Shown here one piece after another: positions 52,386-60,791 of a stretch of 64,000 bases of DNA (positions are counted from its first letter, which is position 1; every line of letters starts with the position of its first letter). The position numbers were made by a program, and so were the translations under genes. Source of the stretch: Crocinitomicaceae bacterium (GTDB lineage: Bacteria; Bacteroidota; Bacteroidia; Flavobacteriales_D; Crocinitomicaceae); assembly GCA_023262855.1 (NCBI GenBank), contig JALQYQ010000004.1, forward strand, positions 1-64,000. The letters run 5' to 3'. Under the pieces are notes generated by a model that saw only the letters and a program-made list of their open reading frames with translations, searched no databases and was not told the DNA's origin.

Positions 52386-52739
52386 TTATTTTTGTGCTGA
52401 ATCAGATTTCGGCTGTAAAAGCAAAAATTCTGTTGCCTCAATGATGGTTCCGTAGCGCTTTTCACCCGTTTTTGTTTCATAGGTTTGATGCACAAGCTTG
52501 CCTTCAACAATTACTTCCTGCCCTTTATTCAAGGCTTTTTTTACTCGTTCGGCGATTCTTCCCCAAGCATTAATTGTATGCCATTGTGTGTTATCGTGCC
52601 ACTGTCCGTTTTTGTCTTTGTAACTCTCGTTTGTTGCCAATGTAAAACGAGCCAATGTTCTTCCTGTTTCGAAGGTTGTTACTTCTGGTTGTGCCCCAAG
52701 GCGTCCAATCAAACTTACTTTGTTGCGTAATGTGTTCAT
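52386..52739 (-). CDS. ssb: Single-stranded DNA-binding protein, short paralogue 3
   Basis: A 117-residue SSB: MNTLRNKVSLIGRLGAQPEV, LARFTLATNESYKDK, TQWHTINAWGRIAERVKKAL, QEVIVEGKLVHQTYE, GEKRYGTIIEATEFLLL, closest of the three to the housekeeping SSB pattern but ending PKSDSAQK rather than in an acidic tip. First gene transcribed in the array. On the minus strand a CAACTTTG box near 52814-52821 could be a weak promoter. Confidence 0.92.
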   Translation of the reverse strand: MNTLRNKVSLIGRLGAQPEVTTFETGRTLARFTLATNESYKDKNGQWHDNTQWHTINAWGRIAERVKKALNKGQEVIVEGKLVHQTYETKTGEKRYGTIIEATEFLLLQPKSDSAQK

Positions 52740-52985
52740 GTTTGTAAAAATTTAAAAAGTTTGAAAAATTTGTTAACTGTCTGATCAGAAGTCGTTTTCT
52801 GAATTCGACGATGCAAAGTTGTGGCGCTTCAATTTCGCGATTCGGTTATTTGTCGTTTTCTTTCGATTGTTTTTCGTTTGTTGTCGGTTATTACCGTTTT
52901 TAATATTGATTATCAGTCTTTTAAATCATTTTATAAATTTTAAAAAAATTCAAACTTTTTTAGAGAATTTTGGAAATCAATTCAA

Positions 52986-52993
52986 TATCTTTG
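52986..52993 (+). promoter_or_regulatory. Candidate -7 box of the MORN gene at 53014
   Basis: TATCTTTG, full match to TAnnTTTG, 20 nt before the ATG. The 246 nt between this box and the SSB gene hold a palindrome TCTGATCAGA near 52780 and no gene I can support. Confidence 0.5.
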
Positions 52994-53013
52994 AAAGACA
53001 AAAACAAATTCAA

Positions 53014-53433
53014 ATGAAAAAAGTCCTATTTCTCATTTTACTATCGATTTCAGTTTTCAGCGTCGAAGCGTACTCTCAAAGTGTTGGAGATACTGTGTTT
53101 TATGAATCCGGTGACAAATACATCGGTGAAATGCAAAATGGTTTAGCCAATGGTTTTGGAAAAATGTTCTGGGCTGATGGTGCTTTTTACGAAGGAAACT
53201 GGAAAAACAACTACCAAAATGGTAAAGGAAAAATGGTTTGGGCGACTGGTGAAACGTACGAAGGTAACTGGGTAATGGGATTGCAAAATGGAAAAGGATC
53301 AATGTCTTGGGTCAACGGAGATTATTACGAAGGTGGATTTGTTGATGGCTTACTTGAAGGAAAAGGAACCTTATGGTTTGCAAACGGCATCGTTCAAAAA
53401 GGAAAATGGAAGGCAAATAATTTTGTTCCATAA
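53014..53433 (+). CDS. Small exported MORN-repeat protein
   Basis: A 139-residue protein with signal peptide (about 1-21, ending EAYSQ) followed by about five MORN repeats of 23 residues (GDKYIGEMQNGLANGFGKMFW, GETYEGNWVMGLQNGKGSMSW). The classical MORN type here differs from the YwqK-like repeats of the 569-residue protein at 17945. The frame is open further upstream, but the promoter box and signal peptide fix this ATG. Function unknown; MORN proteins often organise membranes. Confidence 0.87.
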   Translation: MKKVLFLILLSISVFSVEAYSQSVGDTVFYESGDKYIGEMQNGLANGFGKMFWADGAFYEGNWKNNYQNGKGKMVWATGETYEGNWVMGLQNGKGSMSWVNGDYYEGGFVDGLLEGKGTLWFANGIVQKGKWKANNFVP

Positions 53434-53481
53434 GATTATGGAAAATTAATCGTATCTTCATTCCTCATCGATTCTTAAATT

Positions 53482-54696
53482 GTGCTATTCTTTAAAGAAC
53501 CAAAACACTCGTACACTGATTTCTACGACATCGCTCGTTTCAATTCGGCATGGAGAGTAAATATCATTCTGTGCATTGGACTATTTTTAATCTCAACCTT
53601 TTTCTCCTTTTTTAGTGTCATTGCATTTATCCAATATTTCTCTGGATTTTTAATTTCACTGACTGGATTAACCTATTTGTTTGTTACAAAACGATTCATC
53701 ATTGTATCCTATTTCAATGTAATTGCCGCATTGCTTTTGGTGATATCTTCCATGTTTTTTGTCCGAAACAATCCGCATATTATTGAACCATTGTGGTTGA
53801 TTATCATTGCAATTTTCGCTTATTTCAATTTAGGGAAAACCGTCGGACATGCTGTTTTGACCATCATTTCTGTTTCGATTTCTTTCTATTTTTATTTCTT
53901 TCTAAATGATAATGAGACATTGCAGGAGCCTTATTCAACCATGCAATTAATAGGACTAATACTCGAATTTTCGATGTGTATGTTCATTATTGGCTATTTC
54001 ATTCACATTTTCATTAATACTACTGCGCACGCCGAAGGTAAATTTCGACAAGCTAACGAAGAATTGAATGAGCAATACAAAATGATTCGATTGCAAAACG
54101 AAGAAAAAACAGTTCTTCTTCAAGAAATTCACCACCGTGTAAAAAATAATCTTCAAGTAATTACAAGTCTATTGCGGCTTCAATCTGCCGAAATCGAATC
54201 GGAAGATGCGAAAGTACATTTCAATGATGCTATTAATCGCGTGATGACCATGTCTTTGATTCACCAAAAGATGTATCAAGAAAAAAACTTGTCGCAAATG
54301 GACGCTTCGGATTATTTCAAAACACTTATCGACGATTTAATTCGATCATCATCCGTTCAATTACCGATTCAAGTAAATGTGACTTCCAACTTAGACAAAG
54401 TCGGTTCTAAAACGATTGTTCCTTTGGCGCTACTTGTTGCTGAACTCGTTTCAAATTCAATGAAACACGCTTTCGAACAGCAAGGAAATATTCAAATCAC
54501 GTTTTCTTCCAACGACGACAACCAGTTGAAGCTAATCTATGAAGACAATGGTTCATGGAAAGAACAGGAAAACAAAGCGTCTTTCGGACTGCAATTGATT
54601 GAAACATTAACGGAACAACTCGACGGAGAGTATACTCGAAATTCAACAGAAAAAGGAACGCAATATATTTTCAATCTGTCTAATCTTGATGATTAA
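53482..54696 (+). CDS. Sensor histidine kinase, HisKA_2 type, membrane-bound
   Basis: A 404-residue kinase. Residues about 25-180 form five or six transmembrane helices with no large sensor loop. A short coiled coil (about 183-213) precedes the HisKA_2 dimerisation domain with EIHHRVKNNLQVITSLLRLQ (phosphoacceptor His about 218), then an HATPase domain (LVAELVSNSMKHAF, YEDNGSW, FGLQLIETLTEQLDGEY). The start is GTG at 53482. No response regulator is adjacent, so it is an orphan here. Its stop overlaps the convergent hydrolase gene by 17 bases. Confidence 0.9.
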   Translation: MLFFKEPKHSYTDFYDIARFNSAWRVNIILCIGLFLISTFFSFFSVIAFIQYFSGFLISLTGLTYLFVTKRFIIVSYFNVIAALLLVISSMFFVRNNPHIIEPLWLIIIAIFAYFNLGKTVGHAVLTIISVSISFYFYFFLNDNETLQEPYSTMQLIGLILEFSMCMFIIGYFIHIFINTTAHAEGKFRQANEELNEQYKMIRLQNEEKTVLLQEIHHRVKNNLQVITSLLRLQSAEIESEDAKVHFNDAINRVMTMSLIHQKMYQEKNLSQMDASDYFKTLIDDLIRSSSVQLPIQVNVTSNLDKVGSKTIVPLALLVAELVSNSMKHAFEQQGNIQITFSSNDDNQLKLIYEDNGSWKEQENKASFGLQLIETLTEQLDGEYTRNSTEKGTQYIFNLSNLDD

Positions 54697-55606
54697 GCGG
54701 CAATAGGAAAGCGTCCATAATTTTCAAAAATAAATCATGATTATCCATTTGCGGAGCATGTCCGCAATTAGGTATTGATTCAAATTGAGCGTTCACCGCT
54801 TTTGCAAATTTCTCCCCTTCTCTCTTCGGAAATAATTCATCATTCTCTCCCCAAATAACCAATGTTGGAATTTCTTTTATAGCGTTCAAATCAGAAATTC
54901 GATCCTTTTCAGCTGGTAAGGTTTGTAGCAAGAGACGCAATTGACCGTGATATTGATCAAAAAACTCGGAATACATTTGTTTCAAAATAAACTTCGGAAT
55001 TTGTGGTTTTTTATACGTCGACATATTGATCAAGCGCTGTAAATCTGTTGGTCGATCCATTACGAACAATTCATCAATTCTGGAAACACCATAATTTTTA
55101 CATACAGTATCCAAATAAGAAACATTAAATGTAGATCCTGGACTATTTGCAATAACTAATTGCTTCACTTTCTCCGGATGTTGAGCCGCAAAATCCAACG
55201 CAATAAATCCACCATAACTTTGACCAATCAAGGTAGCTGAATCAACTTTCAAGTAAGCCAATAACTTTTCCAACGCAGCAGTTTGCGTTAATAAATTGGC
55301 TTTTTCATTCGAATAACTTTTTCCAAACCACAACAAATCATAGGTAATAACCGTGTGCGTTTTTGCATAATGCGCCAATTCGCGTTCCCAAGTCATCATG
55401 GCGTCTCCACCAAATCCGTGAATAAAAACCAAGGTTGGACCCTGTCCGCCTTTCCAATACTTGATATGCAATGAATCTTGATCAAAATCTGCTGTTTCGA
55501 TCGCTTCCTTTTTTAGGTTTTTCGCAGTTTGTCTATTTTTCATTCGAACCAAATTGCATGATCCAAGAATAAGAAGTGTAATGGCAAGTAGGAATTTTGA
55601 TTTCAT
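54680..55606 (-). CDS. Alpha/beta hydrolase, lipoprotein
   Basis: A 308-residue hydrolase with a lipoprotein signal (Cys17 in LILGSC). The alpha/beta fold shows oxyanion-hole HGFGGD, nucleophile Ser130 in GQSYGG, acid Asp in IWGENDELFP and His in NCGHAPQMD. Substrate is unknown; related proteins act on esters or lactones. I use ATG 55606, since the only codon before it that could start is TTG at 55615. Divergent from ribE with 45 nt between starts. Confidence 0.9.
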   Translation of the reverse strand: MKSKFLLAITLLILGSCNLVRMKNRQTAKNLKKEAIETADFDQDSLHIKYWKGGQGPTLVFIHGFGGDAMMTWERELAHYAKTHTVITYDLLWFGKSYSNEKANLLTQTAALEKLLAYLKVDSATLIGQSYGGFIALDFAAQHPEKVKQLVIANSPGSTFNVSYLDTVCKNYGVSRIDELFVMDRPTDLQRLINMSTYKKPQIPKFILKQMYSEFFDQYHGQLRLLLQTLPAEKDRISDLNAIKEIPTLVIWGENDELFPKREGEKFAKAVNAQFESIPNCGHAPQMDNHDLFLKIMDAFLLPLNHQD

Positions 55607-55651
55607 GAATGGCAAACTGTTAAATTTGAAGTAACTTTATGCAAAAATACA

Positions 55652-56230
55652 ATGTTTACAGGAATCATAGAACAACTGGGAGTAGTTAAATCCATTCGTA
55701 AGGAAGGAGAAAATATTCATTTTACACTAGAGGCAGCTTTCACCAACGAATTGAAAATCGATCAAAGTGTGGCTCACAATGGCTGTTGCTTGACAGTTGT
55801 AGAAATTTCAGGTAACGAATACGTTGTAACTGCCATTCAAGAAACATTGATTAAAACAAATTTAGGTTCTTGGAAAGAAGGAACAAAGGTGAATTTGGAG
55901 CGATGCATGCAAATGAATGGTCGTTTGGATGGACACATTGTTCAAGGACATGTTGATACTACAGGAACATGCATCAATATTGAAGATCAAGACGGAAGCT
56001 GGAAATACACGTTTCGTTATAATTCGAACGATTTAACTGTAGAAAAAGGTTCAATTACAATCAACGGAACAAGTTTAACGGTTGTCGATTCTAAAACCAA
56101 TGAGTTTTCAGTTTGTATTATTCCTTATACCTACGAACACACGAACTTTCACACCTTAGAAGTAGGAGCTACCGTTAATTTAGAATTTGATATTATCGGG
56201 AAATACGTTGCGAAGATGTTGGGGAAGTGA
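55652..56230 (+). CDS. ribE: Riboflavin synthase, alpha chain
   Basis: A 192-residue enzyme made of two lumazine-binding barrels (MFTGIIEQLGVVKSI and, from about residue 96, GHVDTTGTCINIEDQDGSW). It dismutates two lumazine molecules to riboflavin. Conserved HNGCCLTVVEI and INGTSLTVVD segments are complete. Length is slightly below the usual 195-210. A TAACTTTA box lies 12 nt upstream. Confidence 0.95.
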   Translation: MFTGIIEQLGVVKSIRKEGENIHFTLEAAFTNELKIDQSVAHNGCCLTVVEISGNEYVVTAIQETLIKTNLGSWKEGTKVNLERCMQMNGRLDGHIVQGHVDTTGTCINIEDQDGSWKYTFRYNSNDLTVEKGSITINGTSLTVVDSKTNEFSVCIIPYTYEHTNFHTLEVGATVNLEFDIIGKYVAKMLGK

Positions 56231-56236
56231 TGTAAA

Positions 56237-56581
56237 TTATTTACTTTTTAATAAAAGTATCTCTTTTTCCAACAAATCTGTTTTGATTTTTAAGCTTTGA
56301 ACTTCTTGAATCAACATGTACAATTGATGCGCGATGTTCGAACTACCATTCTCAACTGTTGACTCCTCAACCACAGGTATTTCTGTTGTCAACAAATCTT
56401 CAATAAACAATTCTAAAATTCCAGCAATTTGGTACAATCGAGTTACAGAAATATCGGTTATTCCTCTTTCAATGTTGGAATAAGCAGCTACGGTAATATT
56501 CAGCTCATCAGCCATATTTTGCTGACTTAAATTTTTTGCTAATCGAGCTAAACGTATTTTCTCTGCTACCTTTTGTTTCAC
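56237..56581 (-). CDS. XRE-family transcriptional regulator
   Basis: A 114-residue DNA-binding protein with an N-terminal HTH_3 domain (about 5-60: IRLARLAKNLSQQNMADELNITVAAYSNIERG) and a C-terminal coiled-coil (about 85-113) probably for dimerisation. The start is GTG at 56581; no ATG fits. An inverted repeat TCACG-N11-CGTGA covers the start codon and suggests autoregulation. It is divergent from a row of small lipoprotein genes. Confidence 0.88.
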   Translation of the reverse strand: MKQKVAEKIRLARLAKNLSQQNMADELNITVAAYSNIERGITDISVTRLYQIAGILELFIEDLLTTEIPVVEESTVENGSSNIAHQLYMLIQEVQSLKIKTDLLEKEILLLKSK

Positions 56582-56598
56582 GATGTAAAATTACGTGA
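56578..56598. promoter_or_regulatory. Candidate XRE operator
   Basis: Inverted repeat TCACG (56578-56582) and CGTGA (56594-56598). The heptamer ACGTGAT at 56593-56599 recurs at 56722-56728 in the 5' region of the lipoprotein genes. A link to the XRE regulator is inferred. Confidence 0.35.
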
Positions 56599-56667
56599 TA
56601 GCGGATACACGAATGTAGCAGTATGAATTGATTTATTTTAGTTTTACTTTTCTTTTTTTAGTTTTAA

Positions 56668-56698
56668 TTTGTTTTTATGTGTTTTTCGTATAAATTTG
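56668..56698 (+). promoter_or_regulatory. Promoter of the small-lipoprotein cluster
   Basis: TTTG (56668-56671), 19 nt, TAAATTTG (56691-56698): full consensus. It implies a 5' UTR of about 95 nt before the first lipoprotein gene. Confidence 0.7.
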
Positions 56699-56800
56699 TT
56701 TATCATATTGAAAACCACCTAACGTGATTATTAATTCAAAAAACTAATACACGCGGAAACCGAAAAGCGTTACGAGTAGGACTAAACTAAAAATCAAAAA

Positions 56801-57109
56801 ATGAAAAAACTAATTTTATTTGCAGGATTGGCATTAACAACATTATCATGCAATAAAGTGAAAACAGGTGATGTAACATTTTGGCAAGCAACTGGCAGTG
56901 GCACTGGAATTACAGTTGTAAGTCTAGATGGAATTTCTTCCAACATAACTAGTGAATATACATCAACTCCTTCTTGCGGGTCTGCTGGATGCGCCGTATT
57001 CAATGATTTAGAAGAAGGTACATATTCTTATTCAGCTTCAGATGGGACTAATAATTGGGCTGGAACCGTTACGGTAATCGAAGGATGTAATAGAGTTGAA
57101 TTATACTAA
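56801..57109 (+). CDS. Small lipoprotein, unknown
   Basis: A 102-residue lipoprotein (Cys17 in TTLSC). The mature part is a small beta domain (GDVTFWQATGSGTGITVVSL, TYSYSASDGTNNWAGTVTVIEG) with four further Cys that may pair. It looks like a single carboxypeptidase-regulatory or Ig-like unit. First gene of a four-gene run. Confidence 0.75.
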   Translation: MKKLILFAGLALTTLSCNKVKTGDVTFWQATGSGTGITVVSLDGISSNITSEYTSTPSCGSAGCAVFNDLEEGTYSYSASDGTNNWAGTVTVIEGCNRVELY

Positions 57110-57119
57110 TTTATAAATT

Positions 57120-57431
57120 ATGAAAAAACTAAAATTTCTGTTTCTACAATTATCAGTATTGCTAATTGTAACATCGTGCATGACCACAAAAACGCCTGTA
57201 GGAAATTACATGGAAACACCAGGGAAAGAAGTAACTTTTGACAAAGGAAAACAATTCTGGCTTTTCTGGGGATTAGTTCCACTTGGAAGAACGCATGTTA
57301 ACACTCCACAAGACGGAAATTGTCAGGTCGTTACAAAATATAAATTCGTAGATGTTCTGATTTTTGGAGTAACTGGAGGAATTGTCTCTTCTTATTCCAT
57401 AAAAGTTGAAACGAAAAAAGCTGAACAATAA
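57120..57431 (+). CDS. Small lipoprotein, Bor-like
   Basis: A 103-residue lipoprotein (Cys20 in IVTSC). The pattern [19 protein letters not shown] followed by [30 protein letters not shown] resembles the Bor/Iss serum-resistance lipoprotein family in layout, though identity is weak by eye. It lies 10 nt after the previous gene and 10 nt before the next. Confidence 0.7.
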   Translation: MKKLKFLFLQLSVLLIVTSCMTTKTPVGNYMETPGKEVTFDKGKQFWLFWGLVPLGRTHVNTPQDGNCQVVTKYKFVDVLIFGVTGGIVSSYSIKVETKKAEQ

Positions 57432-57441
57432 AAAATCAATC

Positions 57442-58173
57442 ATGAAAAATTACTTACTATTATTTTCCATTATTTGTGCAATAAGTTCTTGTACCGTTGA
57501 AAAAAGACTCTATAATTCTGGATTAAATGTTCAGTGGAATAAAAATAGAAATTCCATATCTAAAGAAGATTATTCAACCACAGAAGAAACTAATTCAATT
57601 GATCAAAATCGAACAGAAAATTCTATGCTTTCGGATGAACAAGAGAAGCATTTTTTAGGAGATGAACCATTATCTGAAGACAATACATCAATATTAAAAA
57701 CTTCTGATGTCAAAAATTTAATTACATCAAACACTTCTGAAGAAGAGTGTGATTTAATAACATTAAAAAATGGAGATGAAATTTCAGCAAACATAGTAGA
57801 AATCGGTTCTTCTGAAATAAAATATAAAAAGTGCAATCAAAATGATTCACCATTAATATCAATTAATAAAAAAGAAGTTTTGATGGTGAAATATAAAGAC
57901 GGTGAAAAACAAGTCTTTTCAAATAATTCAAAAGATCCATTGGCTAGTGAATTATCTCCAGAGAATGGTGGGAAAAGTCAAATTGTTGCTTTCATACTTT
58001 GTTTATTAATAGGTGTTATTGGTATACATAGATTTTATCTGGGACATATCGGAATAGGAATTCTTTACCTTTTAACAGCTGGACTTTGTGGAATAGGTGT
58101 TTTAGTTGATCTAATATTAATTCTTACTGGTTCTTTAAAACCAAAAGACGGTGAATACGAAAAAACTTTCTAG
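57442..58173 (+). CDS. TM2-domain lipoprotein
   Basis: A 243-residue protein with a lipoprotein signal (Cys17 in AISSC), a low-complexity Ser/Glu/Asn-rich stretch (about 25-100), a small beta domain ([20 protein letters not shown], then [11 protein letters not shown]) and a C-terminal TM2 domain of two membrane helices ([30 protein letters not shown]). The ATG at 57442 gives the signal. It overlaps the DUF2752 gene by 23 bases. A lipid-anchored N-terminus with a C-terminal membrane hairpin is unusual. Confidence 0.82.
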   Translation: MKNYLLLFSIICAISSCTVEKRLYNSGLNVQWNKNRNSISKEDYSTTEETNSIDQNRTENSMLSDEQEKHFLGDEPLSEDNTSILKTSDVKNLITSNTSEEECDLITLKNGDEISANIVEIGSSEIKYKKCNQNDSPLISINKKEVLMVKYKDGEKQVFSNNSKDPLASELSPENGGKSQIVAFILCLLIGVIGIHRFYLGHIGIGILYLLTAGLCGIGVLVDLILILTGSLKPKDGEYEKTF

Positions 58174-58459
58174 GTTATTAAATCTTTTATTTATAATCGG
58201 TTTCCCGACACTTTTACTAATATTATTAATTCTGCCAAGTAATTTTTTTGATAAAGGAGAATCAATATGCTTGTCAAAGCAACTATTTAATCAAACATGT
58301 TACGGATGTGGAATGACTAAGAGTATTCAACATTTAATACATTTAGAATGGTTAAAATCAATTGAATATAATAAGTTGAGCTCTTTTGTTTTGTTGATAT
58401 TAAGCTCAATGTGGATTTATAAACTTTATTCTATTTTAAATTTAAAGAGGCCGATTTAA
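58151..58459 (+). CDS. DUF2752 family membrane protein
   Basis: A 102-residue membrane protein with two transmembrane helices and the family motif [13 protein letters not shown] between them. It starts with GTG at 58151, inside the TM2 gene. DUF2752 genes are frequently adjacent to TM2-domain genes, which suggests the products work together. Function unknown. Confidence 0.82.
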   Translation: MNTKKLSRLLNLLFIIGFPTLLLILLILPSNFFDKGESICLSKQLFNQTCYGCGMTKSIQHLIHLEWLKSIEYNKLSSFVLLILSSMWIYKLYSILNLKRPI

Positions 58460-58470
58460 TCGGTCTCTTT
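58444..58470 (+). terminator. Bidirectional hairpin terminator
   Basis: A 12-bp stem AAAGAGGCCGAT/ATCGGTCTCTTT (one G-T) with a 3-nt loop. Only a short T-run follows. It overlaps the ends of the convergent DUF2752 gene and the gene at 58470. Confidence 0.6.
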
Positions 58471-59006
58471 CACTTCCAACTCTTCTCAATTCTTTTCTTC
58501 AAAATTTTTCTGAAGCGTTTAATCACCGTATCTCGGCTGGAAACATTTCCACATTTGATGATATCGCTTCCGATGAATTGACCGTTTCGATAAAACAAAA
58601 ATTCAAAGCTTACAGAAACTACTTCATCGCGGTAAATTGGGAATAAATTCCCTGCGTTTAAGGCTGTTTTTAATTCATCGCGGCGGTATGTTTTTTTGAA
58701 TTTCTTGTCATAACCACGAACAGAAACCAATACATACGTGTCAATTCCTTTTGCCGCAACAATCTTCTGAATTGAATCTGTTGCCAAAATAGAAGCATCT
58801 TCACCTAACTTTAAAATATTCAAGGAAGGAACTGCTTTGATTCCAGCATCGGTTAACAATTCAGTTAAATTAATTTCAAGCGAATAACGGTCTTCTTCCT
58901 TGTCCAATTGTCCAACAACCAAGGCATTTTTCAATTGAATGGATTCTTTTTGAGCGTTTACATTTACCGCCAGAAAAAGAAGTATTAGTAGTGCGAAATT
59001 TTTCAT
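58470..59006 (-). CDS. Exported protein of unknown function
   Basis: A 178-residue protein with signal peptide (about 1-18, ending VNVNAQ) and a compact alpha/beta domain (LKNALVVGQLDKEEDRYSLE, YVLVSVRGYDKKFKKTYRRD, VSVSFEFLFYRNGQFIGSD). A basic C-terminus (KRFRKILKKRIEKSWK). I recognise no family. An alternative ATG at 59012 adds two residues. It lies downstream of metF with a 26-nt gap, so may be co-transcribed. Confidence 0.72.
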   Translation of the reverse strand: MKNFALLILLFLAVNVNAQKESIQLKNALVVGQLDKEEDRYSLEINLTELLTDAGIKAVPSLNILKLGEDASILATDSIQKIVAAKGIDTYVLVSVRGYDKKFKKTYRRDELKTALNAGNLFPIYRDEVVSVSFEFLFYRNGQFIGSDIIKCGNVSSRDTVIKRFRKILKKRIEKSWK

Positions 59007-59032
59007 CTGCATTGGTTATTAGTTGGTATTAA

Positions 59033-59983
59033 TTAAAATATTTCCTTCGCAATCGCTTTCACCATTGACGAATTTGACATGGTATAATAGTGAATACAAG
59101 GAACATTCGCTTCCTTTAATTCTTTCGATTGCTGAATTCCCCATTCAATGCCCAATTGTTCAACTTGCTTGTTGTCTTTGCATTTCAACAACTCTTTTGA
59201 CAAAGCTTCAGGATAATCGATTTTGAAGAATTTCGGAAGGAAGGTAATGTGATCTAACGTTTTGATAGGTTTTAGACCTGGAATAATTGGAACGTTAATT
59301 CCTATTTCACGACAAGCCGCAACGAAATCAAAGTATTTTTGGTTATCGAAGAACATTTGCGTCACAATATAATCAGCTCCAGCATCCACTTTGGCTTTCA
59401 AATAATGTAAATCCGTCGTCATGTTCATCGCCTCAAAGTGCTTTTCAGGATAACCAGCTGTTCCAATACAAAAATCTGTTGGTTCCAACTGAATATCGTC
59501 CATCATGTAATTTCCATGATTCATTTCACCAATTTGATGAATCAATTCAACGGCGTATTTGTGACCATCCTTGTGCGGACGAAAAGTTGCCTCCGTTTTA
59601 ATTGAATCACCTCTTAGTGCAAGCACATTGTCAATTCCCAAGAATTGTAAATCTATCAAGGCATTTTCTGTTTCTTCCTTGCTGAAACCTCCACAAATTA
59701 AATGCGGAACTGCATCCACTTGGTATTTATTCATAATTGCAGCACAAATCCCAACTGTTCCCGGGCGTTTGCGAATGGCAATTTTTTCCAATAACCCGTT
59801 TTCACGTTCTTTGTAGATGAATTCTTCACGGTGATAAGTAACATTCACAAAACGCGGCTTGAATTCCATTAAAGGGTCAATTCCATCGTAAATTGATTGA
59901 ATACTTTTTCCTTTTAACGGAGGTAAAATTTCAAAAGAGAATAAGGTGTCTTTTGCTTCTTTCAGGTGTTCTGTTACTTTCAT
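59033..59983 (-). CDS. metF: Methylenetetrahydrofolate reductase
   Basis: A 316-residue flavoprotein that reduces 5,10-methylene-THF to 5-methyl-THF for methionine synthesis. Motifs: FSFEILPPLKG near the start, FVNVTYHREEF, LALRGDS and FFDNQKYFDFV with the FAD-binding and catalytic residues in place. I choose ATG 59983: an upstream TTG at 60004 falls inside the promoter box. Confidence 0.95.
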   Translation of the reverse strand: MKVTEHLKEAKDTLFSFEILPPLKGKSIQSIYDGIDPLMEFKPRFVNVTYHREEFIYKERENGLLEKIAIRKRPGTVGICAAIMNKYQVDAVPHLICGGFSKEETENALIDLQFLGIDNVLALRGDSIKTEATFRPHKDGHKYAVELIHQIGEMNHGNYMMDDIQLEPTDFCIGTAGYPEKHFEAMNMTTDLHYLKAKVDAGADYIVTQMFFDNQKYFDFVAACREIGINVPIIPGLKPIKTLDHITFLPKFFKIDYPEALSKELLKCKDNKQVEQLGIEWGIQQSKELKEANVPCIHYYTMSNSSMVKAIAKEIF

Positions 59984-60001
59984 TTCTTTATTCGTGAAGT
60001 G

Positions 60002-60009
60002 CAAAGATA
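60002..60009 (-). promoter_or_regulatory. Candidate -7 box of metF
   Basis: TATCTTTG on the minus strand, 18 nt before the metF ATG, full match to TAnnTTTG. Confidence 0.5.
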
Positions 60010-60039
60010 CTTTAGAAATCGGAATTCGGAATTTTAGTG

Positions 60040-60717
60040 TTAAAAATTACCATTTTTTAAGAGGCATAACTCCGCGATTTTCAGATCAAAATGGGTTGTA
60101 ATTTTAATGTTTTCTTCATTTCCTTCAACTAAGGTGATTGAATAACCTGCCTCTTCTACTAAACTGGCATCGTCTGTAATTGCGTCGTGAAAATCACGTT
60201 CATAAGCAGTTCTCAGCACAGCAGCTTTGAAAACTTGGGGCGTTTGCACCAAACAATAATTCGCTCTTGGAACGGCTTTCGATGCATCGTCAAACAAAAC
60301 GCGCAAGGATTCCTTCACTGCCACAACTGGAATTACTTGTCCCTTTTCGAGCACCGTTTCAAAGCAATTGTTGATCGTTTGATGATTTACCAAAGGTCGA
60401 ACGCCATCGTGCACTGCGATAAAATCTCCCTTACAAATCGATAATGCGTTTTTTATGGAATGATAGCGTTCGGTTCCTCCATCAACAAGTTCGTGCGGAA
60501 TTATGCATTGGTACTTTACTAGAAGTTCCTTCCAATAGTCCATCCAATCGTTTGGTAAAGTAATAATCAGTTGAGCGGATGCGTCGTAATCATGAAAAAT
60601 TTCCAAGGTATGCAGCAAAATGGGTTTTCCTTGTACGAGCATAAACTGCTTCGGAAGTGTTCCTCCCATGCGTTTACCTATTCCACCTGCTGTAATAATG
60701 ATTGAAAATTGACTCAT
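60040..60717 (-). CDS. ispD: 2-C-methyl-D-erythritol 4-phosphate cytidylyltransferase
   Basis: A 225-residue cytidylyltransferase of the MEP isoprenoid pathway. It has the nucleotide-binding AGGIGKRMGGTLPKQF loop, GTERYHSIKNAL, VAVHDGVRPLV and the late FHDAITDDASLVEEAG motif. Size is typical. The start codon lies 4 nt after a TATATTTG box, so the mRNA is probably leaderless. Confidence 0.95.
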   Translation of the reverse strand: MSQFSIIITAGGIGKRMGGTLPKQFMLVQGKPILLHTLEIFHDYDASAQLIITLPNDWMDYWKELLVKYQCIIPHELVDGGTERYHSIKNALSICKGDFIAVHDGVRPLVNHQTINNCFETVLEKGQVIPVVAVKESLRVLFDDASKAVPRANYCLVQTPQVFKAAVLRTAYERDFHDAITDDASLVEEAGYSITLVEGNEENIKITTHFDLKIAELCLLKNGNF

Positions 60718-60721
60718 GATT

Positions 60722-60729
60722 CAAATATA
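60722..60729 (-). promoter_or_regulatory. -7 box of ispD, directly at the start codon
   Basis: TATATTTG on the minus strand, 4 nt before the ATG. The -33 region overlaps the terminator of the gene upstream and shows no clean TTTG at 18-19 nt. Confidence 0.55.
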
Positions 60730-60732
60730 CAA

Positions 60733-60770
60733 AAACAAAAAAGGTTGTTGACTTTACAATCAACAACCTT
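60733..60770 (-). terminator. Rho-independent terminator of the small membrane protein gene
   Basis: Perfect 11-bp stem AAGGTTGTTGA/TCAACAACCTT with 8-nt loop, then a T-rich run on the minus strand. Confidence 0.88.
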
Positions 60771-60791
60771 CACATATCTTAAAAACCCGAA

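Noticed and set aside
52819-53013. N-terminal extension of the MORN protein at 53014
   Set aside because: It contains the -7 box and buries the signal peptide.
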